From an uncultured Opitutaceae bacterium (GTDB lineage: Bacteria; Verrucomicrobiota; Verrucomicrobiia; Opitutales; Opitutaceae): a stretch of DNA of 62,606 bases. The translations under genes and the position numbers were made by a program. Each line of letters opens with the position of its first letter. Position 1 is the first letter of the stretch. Of this stretch, positions 8,700-18,431 are shown one piece after another. Where the stretch lies: the NCBI GenBank assembly GCA_903916755.1, contig CAIWXW010000114.1:1-62606 (forward strand). The letters are read 5' to 3'. The notes beneath the pieces are model-generated. The model searched no databases. It saw only the letters and a list, made by a program, of their open reading frames with translations, and was not told the origin of the DNA.

Positions 8700-10858
8700 G
8701 GGGACGCCGGGGGCGGTTCCCGCGACTGGCGCAGCTCCTCGAGCGCCTCGCGTTCGCGGCCGAGCGCGTGCAGGAGGAGCGCGCGGTTGTAATGCGCCTG
8801 CGGATAGGCCGGCCGCAGCCGCAGCGCCCGCGCATAGTGGGCCAGCGCCGCCTCGTCCTGGCCGGTCGCGCGCAGGGCGTTCGCGAGGCTGTTCTCCGCC
8901 TCCGGATAGTCGGGCTGGGCCCGGAGGGCCGCGGTCAGGTGGGGGATCGCCGCCGGCATGTCGCCGCCGGCGGCCAGGAGCTGCGCCAGGTTGAAATGGG
9001 CCGCCGCAAAAGCCGGCGCGAGGCGCAGCGCCTCCTCATAGCGGGCGCGGGCCCCCGCGCGGTCGCCGGCCGTGGCCAGCATGTTGCCCAGGTTGTTCAG
9101 CGCCTCCGGATAGGCGGGGCGGAGCCGCACCGCCTCCTGGATTTCGGCGATGGCCGCGGGGACGCGGCCCGCCGCGCCATAGGCGATGCCCAGATTGTTC
9201 CGCACCTCGGGGGAGCCCGGCGCCAGGGCGCGCGCCCGTTCGCCCTCGGCGATGGCCGCGGCCACCTGCCCGCTCTGGCGGAGGGCGTTGGCCAGGTTGT
9301 TGTGCGCCCGGACGTGGCCCGGGGCGAGGCGGATGGCCTCGCGGTATTCGGCGATCGCCTGCGGCAGGTGCTGGCTGGCGGCGAGCATGACGCCGAGGTT
9401 GTAGTGCGCGTCGGGATAGGCGGGCCGCAGGCGCAGGGCCTCTCCGTATTCCTGGCGCGCCTCCTGGTCGCGATGCAGGGCGCGCAGCGCGTCGCCCAGG
9501 TCGACGTGCGCCTCGGGCGAGTCGGGCTTGAGGGCGAGCGCCCGCTGGAAATAAACCAGCGCATCCTGCGGATGCCCGTCCTCCACCAGGAGCGTGCCGA
9601 GGTTGGTGTCCGCCATCCAGCAGGCCGGATTTCTTTCCAGGGTGGTTCGGTAAAACGTCGCCGCATCGCGGTAGGCGCGGCTCTGCCGCCAGGTCAGCGT
9701 CCCCAGGACCGCCAGGACCAGGGCCGCCGCCGGCGGAGCCGCCCGGCTGCGCCACCGGGCCCAGCCCGCCGCCGCGAGCGCCAGGATTGCCAGGCTGGCG
9801 AGGTACTGGAAATGATCGGCCACGAACGAAAAGATGAAGGGGTAGACGTTGATGAAACCAAGCGCCGGAAAGAGGGTGCCGACGAAGCAGAGGAGCGCGG
9901 CCAGCGGCGCGCGGGTGCGATGCCGCAGCGCCGCGGCCGCCGCCAGGAGGGCGAGGGCGGCCAGCGGGAAGAGGTCCTGCCACAGGACTGCCGGATCCAC
10001 GGTCCAGCGCGGGTAGATGAAAATCAGGTTCGCCGGCCAGACGAGCTTGCCGAGGTAGAACCAGATCGCGCGGCCGGCGACCAGGACGCGCTGGGCGGGG
10101 GTGAAGGCAAACTGCGCTCCCTGGGCCCCGATATAGGCGTGCTCCACCCAGGCCGTGAAAAGACCGCCCGCGAGCGCGAGGACCAGCCAGGGCACGAGCG
10201 GACCGACGTCCCGCCTCCAGCTGAGGCGGCCCCGCTGCCACCAGAAGACCACCAAGAGCGCGGCGGGAAGGGTCGCCGTCACCGACTTGCTCAGCAAGGC
10301 GGCCAGGAAGCAGCCTAGGGCCAGCGCATACGAGCGGCCCCGTCGGTCCTGGTCGAAGCGCAGGTAAGCCAGGGCGGACAACAAGTAGAAGACGGTCGAC
10401 AGCGTGTTCTTTTGCTCCGAGATCCATGCGACCGACTCGACCGTCACCGGATGCAGGGCGAACAGGAAGCCCGCGAACGCCGCCCCCGGGACGGCCAGCC
10501 GCCGCAGCAGGAGGATCAGGAGGCCGGCCGCCGTGGCGTGCAGCAGCACATTGGTGACATGGTAGCCGAACGGAAGGTCGCCCCAGAGGCGGTGCTCGAG
10601 CCAGAAGGCCGAGTGCAGCACCGGGTAATACTGGGCCGTGGCGCCCGGCGTGAACCAGATGCGCGCGAGCCCGGCCGGCGGCCGCAGCTCCGGCCGGGTC
10701 ACATGGAAATCGTCGTCCCAGACGAATCCGCCATGCAGGGCCGGCGCGTAGGCGGCGAAGGTGACCAGGAAAAGCAGGGCGGCGATGATCCAGGCCGGCG
10801 GCGCGCCCGCGGCGCGGGAAGCGAGGGGAGCGACCACGGGTTGGGGCGGCGGATTCAT
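8696..10858 (-). CDS. TMTC-like membrane protein with C-terminal TPRs (third of three)
   Basis: A 720-residue protein starting at the ATG at 10858. The N-terminal ~400 residues contain many hydrophobic helices with GT-C glycosyltransferase-like features: an acidic first external loop (GGFVWDDDFHVTRP), and the segment FALHPVTVESVAWISEQKN. That is the eukaryotic TMTC/DUF1736 pattern; a later YLGKLVWPANLIFIYPRW segment fits too. The C-terminal ~310 residues are about nine TPR repeats (for example AHYNLGVMLAASQHLPQAIA). In animals TMTC proteins are O-mannosyltransferases; a protein-glycosylating role here is inference. The start overlaps the upstream paralogue by 4 bp. This copy is closer to the first paralogue than to the middle one. 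Confidence 0.8.
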   Translation of the reverse strand: MNPPPQPVVAPLASRAAGAPPAWIIAALLFLVTFAAYAPALHGGFVWDDDFHVTRPELRPPAGLARIWFTPGATAQYYPVLHSAFWLEHRLWGDLPFGYHVTNVLLHATAAGLLILLLRRLAVPGAAFAGFLFALHPVTVESVAWISEQKNTLSTVFYLLSALAYLRFDQDRRGRSYALALGCFLAALLSKSVTATLPAALLVVFWWQRGRLSWRRDVGPLVPWLVLALAGGLFTAWVEHAYIGAQGAQFAFTPAQRVLVAGRAIWFYLGKLVWPANLIFIYPRWTVDPAVLWQDLFPLAALALLAAAAALRHRTRAPLAALLCFVGTLFPALGFINVYPFIFSFVADHFQYLASLAILALAAAGWARWRSRAAPPAAALVLAVLGTLTWRQSRAYRDAATFYRTTLERNPACWMADTNLGTLLVEDGHPQDALVYFQRALALKPDSPEAHVDLGDALRALHRDQEARQEYGEALRLRPAYPDAHYNLGVMLAASQHLPQAIAEYREAIRLAPGHVRAHNNLANALRQSGQVAAAIAEGERARALAPGSPEVRNNLGIAYGAAGRVPAAIAEIQEAVRLRPAYPEALNNLGNMLATAGDRAGARARYEEALRLAPAFAAAHFNLAQLLAAGGDMPAAIPHLTAALRAQPDYPEAENSLANALRATGQDEAALAHYARALRLRPAYPQAHYNRALLLHALGREREALEELRQSREPPPASP

Positions 10859-12864
10859 GGCCGCGGGGCCGGCGGACCCGAGGCCAACCGGCGCATCATC
10901 TCGCGGGCAGGGGAGAACGCGGGATCGAGCCGCAGCGCCTCCGCGTACTGGGCCATCGCCTCCGAGAAGCGGCCGGACTGGGCCAGGGCGTTGCCCAGGT
11001 TGAACCGCAGCCGGACATTCGCGGGATGAGCCTCCACCGCGCGCGTGAAATGGACGATCGCCTCGGCCAGCCGGCCGGTCTGGGCCAGCGCGATGCCCAC
11101 GTTGCTCTCCGTCTCGACCGCCCCCGGCTGCAGCTGCGCCGCCCGTTCGAGGTGCGCCAGCGCCTCCGGCAGCCGGCCGGATTGCGCGAGCGCGATGCCG
11201 AGATTGTTTTCCGCGTCGGCCTGCGCGGGGTTCAATTGGAGGGCGCGCTCGAAATGCGGCAGCGCCTCCGCCCCGCGGCCGAGCGCCCGCAGCGCGTTGC
11301 CCCACGCCGTCTCGGCGGCGGCATAGTCCGGCCGCAGGCGGATCGCCTCCGCCAATTGCGCGATCGCCTCCGGGTAGCGCCGCGCGTCCGCGAAGCCGAC
11401 GCCCACGTCATAGTGGGCTCCCGGCGATTCGGGGCTGAGGCGCAGGCCGGCCTGGAAATGGGTCATCGCCTCGTCCCGCCGGCCGAGGCTCCGCAGCACC
11501 GTGCCGAGGTCGAGCTCCGCCTGGGGCAGATCGGGCTTGAGCCGCAACGCCTGCCGCAGGTCGTCCGCCGCCTCCTGCAGCCGGCCCGTGTCCGTCAGCA
11601 GGGCGCCCAGATTGGTGTAGGCGAGCCAGGCGCCGGGGTTCTCGCGCAGGGTGGCGCGGAACAGCGTCTCCCGATCCCGGTAGATCCGGCACTGGCGCCA
11701 GCAGAGGACGCCGAGGAGGGCGACCGCCGCCACCGCGACGCACCCCGGCGGCAGGGGGGCGGACCGGGCCGCCCAGGCGGCCCAGGCCGCCGCGAGGAAG
11801 GCGATGACGCCGATGATCGCCAGGTGCTGGTAGTGATCGGCCACCAGCGAGAACCGCATGAAATATACGTCCGAAAATCCCAGCACCGGAATGAGCATCA
11901 CGCCGAAATAGCCCCAGGCGAAGAGCGCCGGCCGCGCCGGGCGGCCGCCGGCGGCGAGGAGACCCGTGACCGCGAGGGCGCCCAGGAGCGGCAGCCACCA
12001 GAGCCCGCGCTGCGGGCTGATTTCCCATTGGGGGTAGACAAAGGCGAGGTGCGCCGGCCACAGCGCCTTCCCGAGGTAGAACCAGACCGCGGCGCCCGCC
12101 CCGAGCGCCCGCGTCAATAGCCCGGCCTCGCGGATCACTTCGCCGGTCCCGTGCCGCTGGAACCAGACATCCACCGCGGCCAGCGCGATCGCAGCGCCGA
12201 AGAACGGCGCCAGCCGGCGGAGGTCCGCCGCCGTCGGCCGGCGATGCCACGCGATCACGCCGAGCAGGACGAGGGGCCACGGGGCGACCGAGCCCTTGCT
12301 GAGGAGGGCGAGGACGAAGGCCAGCCAGCTGAGCGCGAGCCATTTCCCGGAGCCTGCGGCCGGCCGCGCGCGGGCCGGCTCCGTGCGGAGAAAGGCCAGC
12401 AGCGCGCAGAGCGCGAAGAGCAGGCCGAGCAGGTTCTTTCGCTCGGCGATCCAGGCCACCGATTCCACGTTCACCGGATGGACCGCGAAGAGGGCCGCCG
12501 CCAAATAGGCGCCCGGCACCTGCAGCCGGCGCAGCGCGGCCCAGAGCAGCACCGCCGTCAGGGCGTGCAGGACCAGGTTCGTGGCGTGATAGCCGGCGGC
12601 GCGGTCCCCCCAGAGCCGCCACTCGAGCCAGAAGGAGGTCTCCGTGACCGGCCAGTAATCGGGGGTGCGGGTGCTGAACCAGAACTGCCGCAGCCCGTCG
12701 GGCGCCTGGACAAAGTGATTGCCCGTCAGCGAACTGTCGTCGTCCCAGACAAAGCCGTTGCGCAGGACCGGCGCATAGGCGGCGAAGACCAGCGCCATAA
12801 GCAGGGCCGCCCCCCAGCCCCAGGCGGGCCGGCGCGAGGCGGTAAGCCAGGGAAAGGTCGTCAT
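10855..12864 (-). CDS. TMTC-like membrane protein with C-terminal TPRs (second of three)
   Basis: A 669-residue paralogue of its two neighbours, start ATG at 12864 overlapping the preceding stop by 4 bp (ATGA). The membrane half has the acidic first loop NGFVWDDDSSLTGN, then FAVHPVNVESVAWIAERKNLL and YLGKALWPAHLAFVYPQW, the same GT-C/TMTC landmarks in the same order. The C-terminal third is TPR (for example AENNLGIALAQSGRLPEALA, repeated with small changes). It diverges from the flanking copies in the loop after the first helix and in the charged segment after WIAERKN, suggesting a different acceptor or donor. Function in glycan transfer is inferred from fold and family only. Confidence 0.8.
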   Translation of the reverse strand: MTTFPWLTASRRPAWGWGAALLMALVFAAYAPVLRNGFVWDDDSSLTGNHFVQAPDGLRQFWFSTRTPDYWPVTETSFWLEWRLWGDRAAGYHATNLVLHALTAVLLWAALRRLQVPGAYLAAALFAVHPVNVESVAWIAERKNLLGLLFALCALLAFLRTEPARARPAAGSGKWLALSWLAFVLALLSKGSVAPWPLVLLGVIAWHRRPTAADLRRLAPFFGAAIALAAVDVWFQRHGTGEVIREAGLLTRALGAGAAVWFYLGKALWPAHLAFVYPQWEISPQRGLWWLPLLGALAVTGLLAAGGRPARPALFAWGYFGVMLIPVLGFSDVYFMRFSLVADHYQHLAIIGVIAFLAAAWAAWAARSAPLPPGCVAVAAVALLGVLCWRQCRIYRDRETLFRATLRENPGAWLAYTNLGALLTDTGRLQEAADDLRQALRLKPDLPQAELDLGTVLRSLGRRDEAMTHFQAGLRLSPESPGAHYDVGVGFADARRYPEAIAQLAEAIRLRPDYAAAETAWGNALRALGRGAEALPHFERALQLNPAQADAENNLGIALAQSGRLPEALAHLERAAQLQPGAVETESNVGIALAQTGRLAEAIVHFTRAVEAHPANVRLRFNLGNALAQSGRFSEAMAQYAEALRLDPAFSPAREMMRRLASGPPAPRP

Positions 12865-14834
12865 CGGGCGCCCGGCTGCCCCAGGGCCGACCGCAGTTGC
12901 GGCAGCAGCGACAGGGCCGGGGGGAACCCGGGCTGCAGGCGCAGCGCCGCCTCGCACTGGGCTATGGCCTCCGGGATCCGGCCGGTGTTGGCCAGCGCCA
13001 GCGCCAGGTTCACGCGGGTGTCGACGTCGTCCGGCTTTAATTCGCTGGCGGCCAGGAAGTGGACGATCGCCTCGGCCAGGCGGTTGGTCTGGGCGAGGGC
13101 GAGGGCCAGGTTGTACTGGACCTCCGCGTCCTTGGGCGCGAGCGCGAGCGCGCGCGTCAGGGGACCAATCGCATCCGCGGGCCGTCCGGCCTGCACGAGG
13201 ACCCGCCCCAGGTCCGAATTGATCAGGACCGAATCCGGCTCGATGCGGAGCCCCAGGCGGAATTGCTCGAGGGCCTCGGCCATCTGCCCCTGGGCGATCA
13301 GGGCATGGCCGAGGTCGCCCCGCACCTTCGGCAGCGTGGGATCGAGCCGGATCGCCTCGCGATAGTGCGCGACCGCCTCGGCGGGGTGGCCGGACCAGAA
13401 GAGCACCCGGCCGAGGGCGTAGTGCGCCTTCACGTAGTCCGGTTCGAGCGCCAGGGCCCGGCGGTAGTGCTCCCCGGCGGCCGGCAGCTGGGCCTGCATG
13501 TAGAAGACGTTGCCAAGGTCGTACTCGGCCAGCGCGTTGTTCGGCTTGATGCGCAGGGAGGCCTCGTACTCCTGCCGGGCCTCGGGGATGTGGCCGAGCC
13601 CGAGCAGGGTCACGCCGAGGTTCTGGTGCCCCATCCACGAATCCGGGTTCCGGGCGAGGGTGGTGCGATAGAAGGTGACCATGTCGGAATACATCCGGCT
13701 CTGGCGCCAGCTGAGGACCCCGAGGAGGGCGAGCAGCAGCGCCCCCGCCACCGGCGCGAGCGGGCTGCGCCAGCGCGCCGCCGTCGCGGCGGCCAGGGCG
13801 AAGATCCCCAGGGTCGCCAGATATTGGAAGTGGTCGGCGACGAAGGAAAAGATGAAGGCGAAGATGTTAAAGAAGCCGAGAATCGGAAAGAGGGTGCCGG
13901 CAAAAAAAAGAAAGGCCGCGAGCGGCGCCCGCGAGCGGCGCCGGTACCGCCAGAGGCCCAGCAGCAGCACGATGGCCGCGAGGGGAAAGAGGTAGGGACC
14001 GGCCCGGGCCGGATCCACGTGCCAGCGGGGGTAGATGAAGATCAGGTGGGCGGGCCAGGCGAGTTTCCCCAGGTAGAACCAAAAGGCCCGGCCCGCGACC
14101 AGGAAGCGCTGCGGCCAGCTGAACAGGAAGTCGGACCCCTTGGCCCCGATATAGCTGTGTTCCACCCAGGCCGTGAACAGCCCGTCGGCCGCGCCCAGGA
14201 CAAACCACGGCAGGAAGGGCGCGACGTCCTCCTTCCAGGCCAGCCGGCCGCGCTGCCACCAGCAGGCGATCAGGAGCGCGGCCGGCAGGCTGGCCGTGAC
14301 CGACTTGCTAAGGAGGGCGCAGGCAAAGCCGGCCAGCGCGAGCCCATACCAGGCGGGTTCGCGGTTGCGGGCATAGCGCAGATAGGCCAGCGCGGCGGCG
14401 AGATAGAAGACGGTCGACAGGGTGTTCTTCTGCTCGGAGATCCAGGCCACCGATTCGACGCATACCGGATGAAGGGCGAACAGGAATCCCGCGAAAACCG
14501 CCCCCCGCACCCCCAGGCGCTGCAGCACCGCGATGAACAGGCAGGCGGCCAGCGCGTGCAGGAGCACATTCGTGAGGTGGTAGCCCACCGGCGCGTCGCC
14601 CCAGAGCCGGTGCTCCAGCCAAAAGGCGGAATGGAGCAGGGGATAGTACTGCTCCGTGGCCCCCACCTCGAACCAGATGCGGCGCAGGCCCGCCACGGAC
14701 TGCAGGGCGGGCCGCGTGACGTAGTCGCTGTCGTTCCAGATGAGGCTGCCGCGCACCGCCGGGAAGTAGGCCAGCAGCGTGACGGCGAAGAGGAGCAGCG
14801 CGACGCGCCAGCGATGCGCGAACCAGGCCGTCAT
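12861..14834 (-). CDS. TMTC-like membrane protein with C-terminal TPRs (first of three)
   Basis: A 657-residue protein with about 11-12 predicted membrane helices followed by about eight TPRs. The first external loop reads SLIWNDSDYVTRP, so the WDDD of the paralogues is WNDSD here, still acidic. Other landmarks are HSAFWLEHRLWGD, FALHPVCVESVAWISEQKN and YLGKLAWPAHLIFIYPRW. TPR landmarks include YREAIRLDPTLPKVRGDLG. The ATG at 14834 overlaps the stop of the ABC permease gene by 4 bp, and its own stop overlaps the next paralogue by 4 bp. Such tandem triplication within one transcript suggests a multi-subunit or sequentially acting membrane system. Confidence 0.8.
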   Translation of the reverse strand: MTAWFAHRWRVALLLFAVTLLAYFPAVRGSLIWNDSDYVTRPALQSVAGLRRIWFEVGATEQYYPLLHSAFWLEHRLWGDAPVGYHLTNVLLHALAACLFIAVLQRLGVRGAVFAGFLFALHPVCVESVAWISEQKNTLSTVFYLAAALAYLRYARNREPAWYGLALAGFACALLSKSVTASLPAALLIACWWQRGRLAWKEDVAPFLPWFVLGAADGLFTAWVEHSYIGAKGSDFLFSWPQRFLVAGRAFWFYLGKLAWPAHLIFIYPRWHVDPARAGPYLFPLAAIVLLLGLWRYRRRSRAPLAAFLFFAGTLFPILGFFNIFAFIFSFVADHFQYLATLGIFALAAATAARWRSPLAPVAGALLLALLGVLSWRQSRMYSDMVTFYRTTLARNPDSWMGHQNLGVTLLGLGHIPEARQEYEASLRIKPNNALAEYDLGNVFYMQAQLPAAGEHYRRALALEPDYVKAHYALGRVLFWSGHPAEAVAHYREAIRLDPTLPKVRGDLGHALIAQGQMAEALEQFRLGLRIEPDSVLINSDLGRVLVQAGRPADAIGPLTRALALAPKDAEVQYNLALALAQTNRLAEAIVHFLAASELKPDDVDTRVNLALALANTGRIPEAIAQCEAALRLQPGFPPALSLLPQLRSALGQPGAR

Positions 14835-16525
14835 ACGCGGAAGATCGCGCCCAGCTTTCGCCCCAGCATCAGGCTCAGGCCCACGATCGTGACCCCCAGG
14901 AAGACCATGGCCCAGGTCCCCAGGGCGCTGGCGATGAACTTGCCGTCGCCCAGGACCTGGTAGAGCTCCAGGATCGCCTTGGTGACCGGATAATACGCCT
15001 GCTTTTGCGCGAGCACCAGGGAGTCGCTGACCTCGAGCATCGCGAAGGCGAAGGCGAGCAGGCCGCCCGCGATGACGCTGGCCATGATGAGCGGCAGCGT
15101 GATCCGAAAGACCGACTTGAGCGGCGGGCAGCCGAGGCTCTGTGCCGCCTCCTCGAGGGTTTCGCTGGTCTGCTCGAAGCCGGCGGCGGCCGAACGGACG
15201 ACGTAGGGGAGCCGGCGAATCGCGTAGGCTACGATCAGGAGGACGGTGGGGTTGCGCACGGGATTGAGGAAGGCGAAGAAGCGGCCCTCCTGGGCCATGG
15301 CGAGGTAGCCGAAGGCCAGCACCAGCCCCGGCACGGCCAGCGGCAGCATGACCAGAAAATCGAGCGCCTGGCGCCCGACCGCCCGGCTGCGGACGATCAC
15401 ATAGGCGATCGCAACCCCCAGGAGGACGTCGAGCACCGTCGAGATGCCCGCGTACTTCAGGCTGTTGGCGATGGCGGGCACCGTGAGCTCGTGGCCGAGC
15501 GCCAGGTGGAAGTTATCGAGCGTAAGCGACCGCGGGAGGATGCCGCCGTACCAGTCGCGCGAGCAGGCGACCAGGATCACCCCGAGGTGCGGCAGGAGCG
15601 CGAGGAAGGTGACCGCGGCAAAGAAGGCGGTGCAGAGCAGGGCGCGGGCGCGCGGCAGCCGCCGGGCGCCCCCGGCGCTGGTCGCCTTCGCCATCATGCC
15701 GTAGCCGGTGCGGCCGAAGAGGCCCTTGCCCACGGCGTAGAGCGTGACGGAGCCCACCAGCATCAGCGTGACCAGGGCATAGGGAAACGGATTTCCCCCG
15801 ATGTCCTTGAGCCCATAGTAGATCTGCACGCTGGTGACCTTGGCGTAGTCGAAGACGAGCGGCGTCCCCAGGTCGGTGAAGCTCCAGATGAAGACGATCG
15901 TGCCTCCCGCAAACAGCCCCGGGCGAATGAGCGGGAGGGTCACGCGGCGAAACCGGCGCAGGCCGGTGCAGCCGAGGTTCTCCGCGGCCTCCTCGAGCGC
16001 GGGGTCGAGGTTGGCCAGGGCGGCGACCGCGTTGAGGTAGATGATCGGATAGAGCGAGAGGGCGTCGATCAGCGCGATGCCCCAGAACTGGTTGGCCGCC
16101 AGCCAGTCGAAGCCCCAGCCCGGCGCGCGCAGGTGCAGCGCGATCACCAGCGCGTTGAGGGCCCCGTACTGGCCGAAGATCTGCCGCAGCCCGATCGCGC
16201 CCACGAAGGGCGGCAGGATCAGCGGGATCAGGACCAGCGAGGCGAAGAGCCGCTGGCCCGGGAACCGAAAGCGGTCGGCCAGGAAGGCGAGGGGAAGCGC
16301 CACGGCGAGCGCCAGGCCCGTGGCCGCGCAGGCGAGCAGGAAAGAGTTGAGCAGCGCGTCCCGGTAGGTCGGGTCGCCGAGCAGCACCCCGAGGCAGGCA
16401 AAGCTCACCCGCCCGTCCGCGTCGACGAAGCCGCCCTTCAGGATCTGAAAAATCGGCCAAAGGAAGAACGCGGCAAAGAAGACGGCCGTGAGGCCGACAA
16501 CGAGGCGCGCGAACGGCTTCGACAT
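14831..16525 (-). CDS. ABC transporter permease, Fe3+ type, duplicated
   Basis: A 564-residue inner-membrane permease consisting of two fused permease halves, as in FbpB/SfuB iron importers. Two EAA-type ATPase-coupling loops are visible: EEAAENLGCTGLRRFRRVTL in the first half and EEAAQSLGCPPLKSVFRITL in the second. The ATG at 16525 (MSKPFARLVV) is chosen over an upstream in-frame ATG at 16618 because the extension is Pro-rich and lacks membrane character. It is the first gene of a four-gene leftward run with the three TMTC-like genes, all overlapping by 4 bp. No ATPase or binding protein is adjacent; the Fe3+-type binding protein at the left window edge is the only candidate in view. Confidence 0.88.
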   Translation of the reverse strand: MSKPFARLVVGLTAVFFAAFFLWPIFQILKGGFVDADGRVSFACLGVLLGDPTYRDALLNSFLLACAATGLALAVALPLAFLADRFRFPGQRLFASLVLIPLILPPFVGAIGLRQIFGQYGALNALVIALHLRAPGWGFDWLAANQFWGIALIDALSLYPIIYLNAVAALANLDPALEEAAENLGCTGLRRFRRVTLPLIRPGLFAGGTIVFIWSFTDLGTPLVFDYAKVTSVQIYYGLKDIGGNPFPYALVTLMLVGSVTLYAVGKGLFGRTGYGMMAKATSAGGARRLPRARALLCTAFFAAVTFLALLPHLGVILVACSRDWYGGILPRSLTLDNFHLALGHELTVPAIANSLKYAGISTVLDVLLGVAIAYVIVRSRAVGRQALDFLVMLPLAVPGLVLAFGYLAMAQEGRFFAFLNPVRNPTVLLIVAYAIRRLPYVVRSAAAGFEQTSETLEEAAQSLGCPPLKSVFRITLPLIMASVIAGGLLAFAFAMLEVSDSLVLAQKQAYYPVTKAILELYQVLGDGKFIASALGTWAMVFLGVTIVGLSLMLGRKLGAIFRV

Positions 16526-16656
16526 CGCGGCGAGTGTGCCGGGCGGCGCCAAGGCCGGGCAAGGCGGAACTGGACCGGCCATTTGACTAATGGGAACCGG
16601 CCCGCTCGACTGGGGCATGCCGTCCCGAGTGCAACCGCGTTAGCTGGCCGCGCGCC

Positions 16657-17985
16657 TTGGATCCCACGCCCTCATCCGATCCCAGCCTGCCCGATTCCCA
16701 CCGGACGATCTCCGTGCCGGGAGGGGCGGGCTTCTGGCGGAAGCTGCTGGCCTTCTCGGGCCCCGGCTACCTGGTCGCGGTCGGCTACATGGACCCGGGC
16801 AACTGGGCCACCGACATCGAGGGCGGCTCGCGCTTTGGCTACACCCTGCTCTGCGTCATCCTGCTCTCCAACCTGATGGCGATCCTCCTGCAGGCGCTGA
16901 GCGCGCGGCTCGGAATCGCCACCGGCCGCGACCTCGCGCAGGCCTGCCGCGACCACTATTCGCGGCCGGTCGCGGTCGGGCTCTGGCTCCTGTGCGAGAT
17001 CGCGATCTGCGCCTGCGACCTGGCCGAGGTGATCGGCACGGCCATCGCGCTCAACCTGCTTTTTCACCTGCCGCTCGTCTGGGGCGTGGTGCTGACCGGA
17101 CTGGACGTGCTGGTCGTCCTCTGGCTGGGCCGCCACGGCTTTCGCTGGCTCGAGCGGCTGGTCATCTCGCTGATTCTGCTGATCGGCGTCTGCTTCGGCC
17201 TGGAGATCCTCTTCTCGCATCCGGCGGTCCGCGACATCGTCGGCGGCCTGTGGCCCGATCCGCAGATCATCTACCAGCCGCACATGCTGTATCTGGCGAT
17301 AGGCATCATCGGCGCCACCGTCATGCCCCATAACCTCTATCTGCATTCCTCCATCGTGCAGACGCGGAAGTACGTGCAGGACGCGCCGGGCCGGCGCGAG
17401 GCGATCCGCTTCGCCTCGATCGATTCGTTCACGGCCCTGATGTTCGCCCTCTTTATCAACGGCGCGATCCTCGTCATGGCCGCGGCCACGTTCCATTCGC
17501 ACGGCCGCCACGACGTGGCGGAGATCGCGGATGCGTACAAGCTGCTCTCGCCCATGCTGGGGGTGGGCATGGCGGGCGTCATCTTTGCCGTGGCGCTGCT
17601 CGCCTCCGGCCAGAACTCCACGCTGACCGGCACCCTCGCGGGCCAGATCGTGATGGAGGGCTTCCTCAATCTCCGGCTGCAGCCCTGGCTGCGCCGGCTG
17701 ATCACGCGCGGCCTCGCCATCGTGCCCGCGGCGTTCGTGGCCGGCTACTACGGCCCGCAGGGCACGGCCAAGCTCATCATCCTGAGCCAGGTCGTCCTGA
17801 GCCTGCAGCTGCCCTTCGCGGTGATCCCGCTGGTGCTCTTCACCAACGACCGCCGCAAGATGGGCGAATTCGTCAGCCCCCGCTGGCTCCAGGTCCTGGC
17901 CTGGGCGACCGCGCTCCTCATCCTGATCCTCAACCTCAAGCTGGTGCTCGATTTCTTCGGGCTCACCGGCGCCCCCGCCTCCTAG
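16657..17985 (+). CDS. mntH: Mn2+/divalent metal NRAMP transporter
   Basis: A proton-coupled divalent metal importer of 442 residues and about 11 helices. The two metal-binding helix motifs are intact: [13 protein letters not shown] in TM1 and [11 protein letters not shown] in TM6. The pattern DPGNWATD is that of bacterial MntH. No ATG is available before TM1; the TTG at 16657 is the best start, with a GTG (SVPGGAGF region) as an alternative. It is divergent from the permease operon with a 131-bp gap, and uspA follows 13 bp downstream, so both may be one transcript. No manganese riboswitch or MntR box was recognised upstream. Confidence 0.9.
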   Translation: MDPTPSSDPSLPDSHRTISVPGGAGFWRKLLAFSGPGYLVAVGYMDPGNWATDIEGGSRFGYTLLCVILLSNLMAILLQALSARLGIATGRDLAQACRDHYSRPVAVGLWLLCEIAICACDLAEVIGTAIALNLLFHLPLVWGVVLTGLDVLVVLWLGRHGFRWLERLVISLILLIGVCFGLEILFSHPAVRDIVGGLWPDPQIIYQPHMLYLAIGIIGATVMPHNLYLHSSIVQTRKYVQDAPGRREAIRFASIDSFTALMFALFINGAILVMAAATFHSHGRHDVAEIADAYKLLSPMLGVGMAGVIFAVALLASGQNSTLTGTLAGQIVMEGFLNLRLQPWLRRLITRGLAIVPAAFVAGYYGPQGTAKLIILSQVVLSLQLPFAVIPLVLFTNDRRKMGEFVSPRWLQVLAWATALLILILNLKLVLDFFGLTGAPAS

Positions 17986-17998
17986 GGCCCCTTCGCCG

Positions 17999-18424
17999 AT
18001 GTACCACCGCATCCTGGTTGCTCTCGAAAACGGCCGCGCGGACGAAACCCTCGTGCCGCACATCGCCGCCCTCGCGCACAAGCTCGGCTCCGAACTCCTG
18101 CTCCTCCACGTGGCGGACGGCTGGGCCGCGCGGCATTTCGACCACCTGAAGCTGGCGGAATCCGGCGAGATGAAGGCCGACCGCGCCTACCTCGATGCCA
18201 TCGCCGGCCGCCTGCAGGCCGAGGGGCTGAAAGTGGCGGTGGAACTGGGCCGCGGCGAACCCCCGGTTGAAATCATGCGGGTGGCGGTGGCGCGGGCCTG
18301 CGACTTGATCGCCATGACCTCGCATGGGCACAAGCTGCTCGGCGACCTGCTGCTGGGCAGCACAATCGACAAGGTGCGCCATGGCACCTCGATCCCGCTC
18401 CTTGTCGTCCGACAGGGAGCCTGA
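17999..18424 (+). CDS. Universal stress protein (UspA family)
   Basis: A single-domain 141-residue Usp. The opening YHRILVALENG with strand 1 and the ATP-binding loop GHKLLGDLLLGST (the GX2GX9GS-type pattern, here SHGHKLLGDLLLGST) indicate an ATP-binding rather than UspA-type nucleotide-free member. It lies 13 bp after mntH on the same strand, a frequent partnership between small Usp proteins and membrane transporters, where the Usp may sense or tune transport. Ends 7 bp from the convergent rpmA. Confidence 0.9.
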   Translation: MYHRILVALENGRADETLVPHIAALAHKLGSELLLLHVADGWAARHFDHLKLAESGEMKADRAYLDAIAGRLQAEGLKVAVELGRGEPPVEIMRVAVARACDLIAMTSHGHKLLGDLLLGSTIDKVRHGTSIPLLVVRQGA

Positions 18425-18431
18425 GGGCCGC

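Noticed and set aside
13059-14963. Long plus-strand frames opposite the TMTC-like genes
   Set aside because: Antisense shadows, rich in Arg/Gln/Glu with no hydrophobic core; the minus-strand proteins carry clear motifs.
16526-16656. Manganese riboswitch or MntR box before mntH
   Set aside because: No matching fold or dyad is visible in this 131-bp gap; only a TTGACT on the plus strand without a good -10.
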